This document shows, piece after piece, positions 54,401-64,000 of a stretch of 64,000 nt of DNA (position 1 is its first letter; each line of letters opens with the position of its first letter). The stretch covers positions 33,985,148 to 34,049,147 of the forward strand of contig NC_090706.1 of assembly GCF_040954835.1 (NCBI RefSeq), in the 5' to 3' direction. The position numbers were made by a program, and so were the translations under genes. The notes under the pieces are model-generated. The model saw only the letters and a list, made by a program, of their open reading frames with translations, was not told the DNA's origin and did not search any database. The stretch is from Lepisosteus oculatus. Lineage: Eukaryota; Chordata; Actinopteri; Semionotiformes; Lepisosteidae.

Positions 54401-57400
54401 GCATCCTAATTAAGCAGCCACTCTTGGCTGAGATCCACAGAGGCTCTTTGTGAACTGTCAATGCACAGAACCTTATCAAAGTCAGGCTGAGATTGATTGA
54501 GCTTAATTTGTCCAACAAGGTTAATTACGTCCTCTGTACCAGATAATGTCCTTCCATGTCACTGCATCACCAAGTACTCTTTTCTTTACTCAGAGCAATT
54601 TATGTAATTTTTTATGAAATCTAAATTCTACCTTGTTTTATAAGCCATGAAGAATGACGGATTGTGGTTTCATCTCCACAAACAGTGTGCCATTCAAACC
54701 AATCATTCCAGTTAATGGACTTTATTAAAAAACAAACAAATATATCCAAGGCTGCAACTGAGAACAATTGCAGGCTGCACACTCTCTTGCAGGGAGGTTT
54801 AGGGATGATTATAATTAATTTGCAAGTCACATCAGTCTATTCCCAACCAAGCAAAAATTATATAAAAATAAATCACAATATGTATAAACATAATTTAACG
54901 TGGTACAACAAAAGAAGAGGAAAATACAGACAACAGAAATTAGTCCTACCATCATGAGGTGCTTATAAGCTATTAAGTTCCAGAAAACAAGGTTTCTTTA
55001 CTGTAAGTACTTTAATGAAATTTTGTGCGGCAATATCCTTCCCTAACAAGTATGAAGAATAATTTTCTTCTACTTGTTAGTTTCCAGTCACTATATAACC
55101 CTAGTACCGTACATCCAAGGACTTAAACCAAAGATATACAATACATGAGTTTACTTATACTTGGCCACTGAAGTGTCATTCATACTTCAACCATCTATCC
55201 ACCCAATTTCTAATTGCTTCTTCCAATTCAGGGTTGTGGGGAACCTGGCGCCTATCCCAGCAAGCAATGGGTAAAGGGCAGGATACACCCTAAATGGGAT
55301 GCCAGTCCATTGCAGGGAACACACAAAGACAAACACAGACATGCACACACTCACACCTATGGCCAATCTTCCCAGAAGCCAATTAAAGTACCAATATGTT
55401 TTTGGACTGTGGAAAGAAACCAGAGAACCTGGAGGAAAACCACACAAACATGGGGAGAACACACAAAATGGGGAGACAGCAACCCAGGTCTGGAACTGAA
55501 CCCAGGGCCCAAGCACTGCGAGGCAGGAATGCTAACCACTGTGTACAATGCAGCCCAAACTATCACTCTTACTCCCAATTTGAAATAGAGGATTAGAGAT
55601 CATGCTTTCAGGCATGGTGTAATGGTGTAAGAAGATTGTTAACAAAGTGGCTTAGTTTCATACCAAGATGAAAATGAAACTGAAAAATGTATTATATATT
55701 ATTTATTAAATTTATTAAATCTAGTTTAATAAGGATGCCCAGTTCCACCTTAACTCATGGAGTTTCTGGTTTGGTTTCTGAGGAAGCAGCTTCACTATTA
55801 GATACACTTCACTCAGTAACCAATTAACACACAAAAAACAAAGTTACAACAAAAGCCATTGTCTTGCACTTTCATGGTTAGAAGAGTGAGAAAAGGGAGT
55901 GAGAGATGAAGGGTACTTACTCAGATGAAGACAAGCTAACGGTGGCCTTGACGATCATGTAGCAGAGGGTGAGAGCGCTGAGAAGGCCGAAGCTGGCGAT
56001 AATAAACCATTCTTCTGTCAACAAAGGAAAGGGGAAATCACTGTGGAGGGGCAACTCTAGGTGAGGCCCTGGAAGTCCTGCGGCACAGTGAGCGAGTGTG
56101 GCATTCAAGCTCATTTCAAAACACATTGAGCAGAAGAGAGCTGGAGAAACGGACAAAAATGGAAGCACGTGGGGAAAAAAACGGAGAGACGCTGACAGAG
56201 CGCTGGTGAGTCTGGACAGTGGAACTGCCAGCCTTTTTCTCCACTGCCTGTTGGAAGAAGTGCATAAAAAAAACATTTTTCTGTCTTGTTTTTTTGACAC
56301 ACTCCATTTCTAATGCAAAAGCTACTGTTTTAGAACATAATTCTGTAAATGAGTAAAACACAGCTTGTCTTTGCTTAGACTGTTTAGAAAAATAATTCAG
56401 TTAGAACGCTTGCTTTTCCTTTAATTTTGCCTTAATTACAGTGAAAGGACAGCAGAGTGGAAAAGCCTGATGGGCAAATTCCAGGAAGCAGATGGATTGC
56501 CTTAAGCCTTTTAGGGAAAAAAACTGCTGTATTATGACAGAAGGAATCTCTGACGTCTTACCAGCGTTTTGCAATTAAGATCAATAGGCTTTCAGTCTAA
56601 AACAGTACTCTTGGAAATCTGTGATCAGGTTTGAAGTACAAAAACAGATTACATAGATTTTACAGTTCATGGTATCAGAAAAAGTGTAGATGACCTTAGA
56701 TGTAAGTCTGTCTCATGCTACACTTTGAAGCTTGTTTCATATTCTTTCTCATCAAGTTAATCGCATGGCGTACTTATGTTTGAACAAGAGGCAACCAGTA
56801 TCACATCCTCTGTTAATAAAGGCATTGAAAAAGAGAGATGACATCTTCTCATAACCTTATAGTATGATGATTTGTAATTTTTTTAACGTTTCATCCCCTC
56901 CTATTTGAAACTGTCAGAATGTACTGGGTTTGATCTCTGATGGAATCTGACAACTCTGTGTCCATGTCTTCTGACACCTCAATCCTCCCTCTGCAAAAAT
57001 ATCCTTGTGTTTTCCCCACCAAGAAAAATTTTCATATCATGTGAAATTTAAAAAAAAACAAGCAAATTATAATTTTGTTTGTGACAACCTGATCTTAAAT
57101 CGGGTATGATGCAGGAAATATTCCTTGGGATCATCAGGACCTCCTTCTATTTCCTCTCAGTTGACAGAATAAATGTGTTTATTTGCTTCCTTGATGAGAG
57201 AAATGGTTCTTTTTTAGACATTAAGTGTTGGAGACCTTCACTGATTATCTGTTGGCTTGTTATTATTACCATTTGTACAGGTTGTGTACAGAAGTTAGTG
57301 AAAATGCTCGTGAGCTAATCTCTGAGAGCAGACATCAAATTCTCGTTAATTCCGAGACGGAAAAGATGTTCTCAAAGACCAAATTTCATTATGCCTATTG

Positions 57401-60400
57401 AAGTAATCAGATTGCCTTGCAGTGGGTTTTATTTTGTCAACACTGGCAGCATCCTCCAGATGAAAGAAGGTTAAAAATGACTGAGGGAGATATTCCGGAC
57501 ATTGTTTGCTACACATTGTGCCGTTTTTCCTTGAGATGGAGTTTATGGGGCAAGGTTATGCCACAGTGTATCCGATGGTGAAAGTAGACATGCCAGTTTT
57601 GGTAATTCTCCATAATTTCCAGTATGTAATGTACATATCCATATCACATAAAGTTACTTACGTGTCCTGTAAACTGTTCTTATTATAGAGGACTGAATTA
57701 GAATATTTCTTCTTGCAATTAACTTTGAAACATACTAATCTGGTATACTAACACTGTAATGTGAAGCTAAACAAAATACATTTACTGTAGTTTTATTAGT
57801 GCACAACAACAGTGCAAAACTCTACATCCATGTCTATGGTGTGTGGAATTTTATCAATAAATTGTGACATTAAATTAAAAAAAAACAATTTGGGCATGTG
57901 CAAAATTCAAGTTCACAACAAATCTACCACATTAATAGCACTTCTGTTGTTGCCAAGAAAACCAATATGTCCCATAAGTCTGTGGACACTTTTTTATCTA
58001 TTATATTTTTAAGGTTATCTCAACTTTCTATTTCACAAAATGTAAAAAAAAATAATCATTGCTTCTTTAACAAAAGGCCCCAAACTACTGTATTGGCTAC
58101 TTGTAATAACTAGAAATGTCTTCTGCACAGATTCAACTATGGAGATATGGATCTTTAATAAGCCAGATGCAATGCGAAGGATGTTTCTATCTTCTGAATT
58201 ATCTGCAAACTCCCACCACCAGAAGATCACTAATTTTAACAGACAGTTCTTCTAAGTGAAAACTCTCTCAAAGAGACTCAATATTCTGAAAAAGCAGTTT
58301 AAAAAGCTTATTTTCTTACATTGCTCAAACTCTTCACAAACACAACTCTGTATTGCATGGCTTAAGCCTTTTTGGATTTCTGGTTTTAGGAAACATAGTA
58401 GTCTAATGTTTGATTGCAGATTATGTGCCCTAGATTTAAATCTAGTGTAAAAGATACAGAAAGATCTGTAGAACATGGCTATCTATATGATTTCAGAGTT
58501 ACCAGTAAATGCCAAAAATATGGCTCATAAAATATTAGGCTATAGGGGATAGAAAAGAACAAAAGGAAAGCAAATGCAAGCAAAAGCACTGCAAGGTTAG
58601 TAAGCAGACATACCCACGAGACACCAGATTTGACTCTGTGATAAGTAAAAGGCTTAGCGTGGTCAGGTTATTATAGCAGGCAAAGGCAAATAATTTATTT
58701 AAAAATTGAAAGGTTTGAAATTTTGACTGCTGGGTGAATTGTATTCCTTCTATACTAATATCACTTGTGATTTGCAGCTCTGACTGTGAAAGTCATGGAT
58801 ATCACACATTGTACTGTATGTGAAAACCAACTCCGACCCACCACTTACATTTCTTAACTGTTTCTTCAAGCAAAGAAACTTGTATTTGCCCTTTTATTAC
58901 AGAGAAAGCCTAATGTGAGCAGACCACAAACAAGACACCGGTCAGTTAATCCTGAATAGTACTTGGACTTCCTCTTTTCAGCTAATAGCTGTATAGCTAA
59001 TAGTTGATAACTGTTAGGCTGACATGCTTAGAAAGTCCCCATAAATCACTAGTGCAACCCATAGTTTGCATACAGATCCTGCCACGTGTGCTTTTGCAAG
59101 TACTGGATAAGGAGACAATGCAGGTCTAAGAACAAAGGTAGCCATTTTTTCTTTCAGCACTGTTCACAGAATGTTCTTGAACCCACACTCTGCAATAATG
59201 CTTGTATGACCTGTTGAAGCCACTCCGGGCTGTGCTGTGGTGAAATCGCTGACATTAAATATTTAAAAGGTTCCGCTTATGAAGGCCTGAGAACATGAGA
59301 GAAATGACAGCAGGGCATTCGACCCATCTAGCTTGTTTGACAGCTGCAAGGAGATTTTTTATGGTGAGGGAAAAAAATCTATAAAATCTGGCACTGAAGA
59401 CCTACAAATAAGTGTGTTATCTGAAAGTAAACAATGTAATCTGATTAATAGTAGAAGAAGGTTCACAGTGAATATAGCAATTCTAACAGTAAGCTTTAGT
59501 GGATGACAGTACTGGGCAAAAGTTCAATTCTTAATAGCTTTATTGTGCAGAAGCTTTTAAGAGTGCAGCTTTTCCAGCTTCACACATTCCAGGTGCAATC
59601 ATGTATGGCAACTGCATGAGAAAACCTCTTACTAGTAACAGCAATGTTGATCTCTCCCGTGCGTGGCGTAAGTTCCCCCTCTGATGGGATTTGGGAGGTC
59701 CCAGAATGCCTCAGTGGTTCCAAGCTAATTGAGTTCTCATTGGATAGATCCCCTAAGGCTGATCTCTGATTGGCAGCCTGACCTCGACCTATTCTGTCCA
59801 TATCAAAGGCCACATTGTCCACACAGGGCAGGTTTGGCTAAAAAACAAACAGGCAAACAAAACACGGTTAAGATGAGCAAAAAATGTTAATGTTTGATCC
59901 TAGTGCCCTTTGGTCTGAAAATCACTGAAAGCTACATATCAGAAAAGCTTGGCGTGACAGAAAATTACACAGTGTTAAAAAGTACAATAAACATGACAGA
60001 GTACTAAAACTCATACCTGACTATAATTACAAAATATCTTACCAGAACATTTCAACCAGCAAGAAAAAAAATAGCAAATACAATCAATATTTCTGCCAGA
60101 AGGTGGCAGTAGCTTCTAGGTTTTCCTTTGTCACAAAGGCGAGTTGCATAACATCAAAGCTGGTATCAAGGGCTGTTTCATAGGACATCCTGGAACATTC
60201 TTAAAGTCTAAGCAACAATATTTATTTACATTTTTATAGATTCATTTTTGCTGAGATATGAAAGAATTTGCAGACTGGATTTTACATTTCCCTGTCACCT
60301 CAGTCACATATCCTCCTTTATTTGCACTTGGAAACACAAGTGGCCTGTTGCTTGATTGCAGTTGACTTATAACATTTTCTAAATCTGTTTTGTTGTATAA

Positions 60401-60875
60401 TGGGAATAAAATGTGTTTATCAAACAGGAATGAATATATGTTATTAATCCTTACTAAAAGAACTAGGGTTTTTGGCCTAACTACATACAATGCTGTTGTC
60501 TATATGTGAGCCACAATTTTAAATAAGGATTTTAAGGACAAAAGAGCTTGTGGAGAAAAGCTACTTAAAACCAAGGATAGTTACTGCTTCAGGGGAAGTG
60601 ATTACAAATCATGTGGTCTGTTATATTACAGGCTAGTAGAAGATTTTTACAGACATCTACGTTTAAAGTTTAAAGTAGAACTCAAACAGTGAATGGCATT
60701 AGATTTATTTTATGGCAACAGAACACTCTGGAAACATTAGGCCTATGTTCTACACAACACTTCACGTACACTGCTTACCATTATTCCTAGAGCTTTCAGA
60801 ATATTAAGTTTGCACATAGGGCAGGTACAGTGCTCATTCAGCCAGGGGTCCACACATATTTTATGGAAGACATGC
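51472..60875 (-). CDS. rnf130: RNF130 (Goliath-type E3 ubiquitin ligase), 3' exons only
   Basis: RNF130 is an endosomal single-pass PA-domain/RING-H2 ubiquitin ligase. Exons seen (minus): 60779-60875 (second half of the RING finger, [18 protein letters not shown], then [15 protein letters not shown]); 59633-59837 ([15 protein letters not shown] ... [15 protein letters not shown], phase 1 end); 55921-56014 ([20 protein letters not shown], a hydrophobic C-terminal segment that either stops at TAA 55917-55919 or splices on at a strong GA|GTAAGT donor); and 51472-51581, an alternative last exon entered in phase 1 that encodes [20 protein letters not shown] and ends YDENKS. The PA domain, main transmembrane helix and first half of the RING lie right of the window. 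Introns at 51582-55916 and 56015-59632 hold only repeats and a CTCF site. Family match is strong; which C-terminus is used is inferred. Confidence 0.88.
52254..52267 (-). promoter_or_regulatory. CTCF consensus site in rnf130 intron
   Basis: The minus strand reads CCAGTAGATGGCGC, matching all 14 positions of CCASYAGRKGGCRS. It has the same orientation as the site at 23572. A 13 of 14 match on the plus strand lies at 60096-60109. Confidence 0.55.
55190..55565 (-). repeat. tRNA-derived SINE, near full length
   Basis: On the minus strand the element starts near 55565 with a tRNA-like head (CAGTGGTTAGCATTCCTGCC; B-box-like GGTTCAGTTCC). It continues through the widely shared fish SINE body (GTTCTCCCCATGTTTGTGTG, GGACTGGCATCCC) and ends with a GATGG-type tail at about 55192. 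It sits between the two 3' exons of rnf130. Confidence 0.75.
59288..59345 (+). repeat. Fragment of dispersed fish repeat
   Basis: GAACATGAGAGAAATGACAG followed by GGCATTCGACCCATCTAGC resembles the start of an abundant ray-finned fish repeat. The family also appears, on the other strand, at 24058-24134. Tentative. Confidence 0.35.
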
Positions 60876-63800
60876 CTGAAAAAAAGAACAAAAGACAGTG
60901 AGCACGAACCAATCAAGGCCCGTCTCATAATAGCAGATTTTGTTTCTTATTCCACTGTGTCAAACCACAATCATCCACACAGTGGATTATCTACATAGTT
61001 CATTTGCACATTCTGATCCACAGAGTACTACTATTGTTTTATTTCAGACGGACAATCAGGAACAATATCTAGTTGAATTTTCTGTTGTAATGCAACTTAA
61101 CAGGTAGTTAAATCCAGACATTTTAGTTTTTAAATTTAAAAAAGCTTTCATAAAAAGTAAACCAATATGGAAATACATCATGCAGTGCATTGGAGAGGGA
61201 TAACATAAAAATAACTGCAAACAACTTCTAGGGCAACGGTTTTCTTATAGTCATCAAAGACATGTTATGCGTCTGCATACAGCGAGGACTGTTTTTTTTC
61301 TTTCCTTGTTTTCATGTTTGTCAACTGATTGTTTTTGCAGGATTTTGTTTCACAGTAAGATTCTAGAAAAAAATAATGGTTTTACCCTGATCTGCTTTCA
61401 TGTCAAATAACAATAACATGCAAATTAATTAATGTTAATTGTATATTGATAATCTACATTTGGAAGATACATGCACTTGGATGACTGATGTGACAGTACG
61501 CTAAGCCATAGTTTATTTACGGTGTTTAAGCCCCTGTACTAAACCTAAGAGCAAAGCAACCATTTTCAAGCATCTTCAGTAATGTTTAGTAATTTGTCTG
61601 AATCACATATATCCATATGTTCTTTTTTATAAACCACTTACAATGCAAAACAGGGTCACAGTATGGTAGCACATGTTTCTGAGCCCAGGAACTATTACCC
61701 ACTGACCTACTCCAGTTAGCTCACTGTAATGGGACTGACAGTAGTCAGTGTCAGCCCCAGATGCGTCTCTGGTACTCAGTGGTCCATAACTAGCTTACTC
61801 CTCTTACACTGACACGCATAGTGAATATGTGATGCACTGTTACATACGCAGTTCATGTTTAAATAATTCAGCACGGGCTGCTTGGAAAAATATAATCTTT
61901 GATTTCCTGTGCTGGGCAAGCTTAGAAAACTCAAACTGACTTCTACCTCACAAGAGCATTAGTAGGTAACCTAATCTTATCTTGCAGGAACCCAGAGAGA
62001 CACAGGGTTTCTGAGATATATAAGCTTGACTGTGCCTGTAAAACAAATTATCCTTTAAACGTCACCTCTAGGCAGGCAGTCGTTACAGAGGGGTAACAAA
62101 AGAAGCAAGGGAAAAAGATGCAGTTGCACACACAAATCTACACATTCCCTTGGCCCACAATGTAGGCATGACATGGGATAAATGCCAAAAACACCCCAAA
62201 AACCAGTCTACCTACTGGAGAAGTGCTGCCTCATTAGCATTGCAATAGGTACTACAGTAGTCACATGGTCAGCCTGTGACTGAATGCTTTTTAACCAGAT
62301 TATCTTTAAATTGCTAAAAAGATTTTCCTTTACTAGAAAATATAAGTGTAAAGTACTAATACACTGACAGCAGCAAACCTAAGAGCAAAGCAACCTTTAC
62401 ACCAGTTGAAATTTAACTGATCAGTATAAGAAGCATCTTCAGTCATGTTTAGTAATTTGTGTGAATCACATATATCCATATGTTATTTTTTATTAACCTT
62501 TTACAGTGCAAAACAGGGTCACAGTATGGACTTTTACATTTTCTTTGCTGTAAAAAAAATACCTCCTGGTTTTGTGACTTAGCAAACTGTGACTTATTGG
62601 AATATCCACCTGTAATACAGTATGTGTGCTTTTGGGATGCTCCCACAGTTATGCTGTAATGAAGATAAGGTCAGGGACATACTGTAGATCTCTAAAATGG
62701 ATATAGATCAGTCTTCCCATGCTTCTACTTACATCATGAACACCAAAATTAAAAACAAAATTATTTTCTGCTTTGAGAAAACTAACAGGCCCACCTGGGA
62801 TCAAAATACGTAGCATATCACCTAACATTTATGAAGTGAAAGGTATCAGAAAGTTACCCCAAAAAAGTTTATTTTGTATTCTTGTTTTTGGACATTTAAA
62901 AACAGGAATATTTATGTTCCACAACTTGCACATTTCACAAATATAACATCTCTCCCAAAATAGTAGGGAACCGCGTGCAGTGATTTTGCAATATATTAAA
63001 GACACAAGCAAGAAGCTGAAGGTCTCAAGCAAACACTGACCTTGCACCCCCTCAGACCTATTATTTCCCCACCATGAGAACACACATTCTCAAATGAAGC
63101 TGATTTGCTTTCACAGAACACAGGTAACAGCCTGTCAGATGTATTTTAAATCTCTTCAGAATCATTCCAATTCTGAAACCGGGCCAAGGTTATGCATCAG
63201 CTGTACCTTAATATACCAGAACAGCCAACATGCTAGTAATACATCATTGTCCTTAGGGAATGGACACCACCAGATCAGAAATGGGCCCCATCCATTAGCA
63301 GGCTCCTTCACAAGCACAACTGCAGACTGGCACCATGCAGCTAGCTGAACGTGTACATTTTAAAAACGTATGAGATTAATGTGAACTCCTGCATGCCACA
63401 GATATATCACCTAAAGGCTTGGTAAACAAATGGGACTGTGGAGAGAAATGCTATATAGAGTACCTTAATTCACAAGTAACAAACATTTCTGAAAGAAAAT
63501 ATTTTGCAGAGTCCCTACATTTTTAAATTAAAAAAAGTAAACCAAAAGAATAATAATTTTTTTTTAAAAGCAAGAATTGAATTTAATGAATGTGACAATG
63601 CCCTGACAATATTTTCCTGACACCAGACTAATAAAATAAATGGACCACATTACTACCAGAAAACAAGCTTGGCTTAATTCTTATTTATGTTATCTGATAC
63701 CACATGGATGGTAGTGATATCCCTACATCTACAAAATGTCAATAGGCATAAAGCAGCCCAATGCAATTAGACTGTGATTACCCTGATTCTTCAACTAAAG

Positions 63801-64000
63801 CATTAGACCTGTGCAAAACAGATTATAATACCATTAGGACAGCACTGACCTGTGTCTCAATATCCATTGCACATTTAACCAGCTTATCACCTGACACATT
63901 TGAAACTGTTCACTTTAAAATCCAAGCTAACAAGAATTTTGTAAAATCCAAAATCTTATGAATACATCTTGTAGCAAAACTAAAAATAGACTGTAATATG
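60876..64000. other. rnf130: rnf130 intron upstream of the RING second-half exon
   Basis: I looked on the minus strand for the preceding rnf130 exon (first half of the RING and the basic linker) and found none, so the intron runs beyond the window. The stretch is AT-rich, contains a diverged pair of related segments (61541-61666 and 62375-62529), and its open frames show no recognisable family. Confidence 0.6.
61541..62529 (+). repeat. Diverged duplicated segment pair
   Basis: 61541-61666 and 62375-62529 share, in the same order, AAACCTAAGAGCAAAGCAAC, AAGCATCTTCAGT, GTTTAGTAATTTGT, GAATCACATATATCCATATG and TGCAAAACAGGGTCACAGTA. The second copy has an extra block of about 29 bp. This is an old local duplication or two copies of one dispersed repeat. 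Confidence 0.75.

Overview
The window is vertebrate nuclear DNA with spliced genes, GT-AG introns, tRNA-derived SINEs and vertebrate proteins. The SINE families, a Tc1-type transposon relic and the protein divergence point to a ray-finned fish. Gene order and orientation match the human 5q35.3 block, and introns are moderately sized, so a slowly evolving non-teleost (gar or bowfin type) is possible. That last step is inference, not something the sequence proves.

Layout: (1) 1-4351, minus strand, first coding exon and start of intron 1 of mgat4b, whose remaining exons lie left of the window. (2) 4352-12750, an expanded intergenic segment between the divergent mgat4b and sqstm1. It holds a Penelope-like retroelement remnant with a hammerhead-ribozyme-like core, several SINEs, a GC-rich CRE/E-box patch, a striking array of CpG palindromes (about 7767-8345), a triple CCAAT cluster and a dyad CRE. 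(3) 12917-17593, plus strand, complete sqstm1 (p62) in 8 coding exons, including one GC-AG intron. (4) 18743-22770, minus strand, complete mrnip in 7 exons, convergent with sqstm1. (5) 22923-28003, repeat-bearing intergenic DNA plus the tbc1d9b 3' UTR, with a consensus CTCF site. (6) 28004-44418, minus strand, complete tbc1d9b in 22 exons. (7) 44419-51471, intergenic DNA and probable rnf130 3' UTR with a decayed Tc1 transposase. (8) 51472-60875, minus strand, the 3' exons of rnf130 (second half of the RING-H2 finger, linker, C-terminal membrane segment and an alternative last exon). The 5' exons lie right of the window.

The genes are not an operon. Two of them bear on proteostasis and trafficking (sqstm1 autophagy receptor, rnf130 membrane ubiquitin ligase). 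tbc1d9b is a Rab GTPase-activating protein, mrnip acts with the MRN DNA-repair complex, and mgat4b is a Golgi glycosyltransferase. Their linkage is conserved synteny.

The most unusual signal is the palindrome array. Seventeen centres, built on two alternating 14-bp palindromes, are spaced 20-22, 31-32 or 41-42 bp apart, all close to whole helical turns. One palindrome contains the published human DREF/ZBED1 site. All exon boundaries were placed by reading splice signals and matching family sequence by eye. No search or transcript evidence was available.
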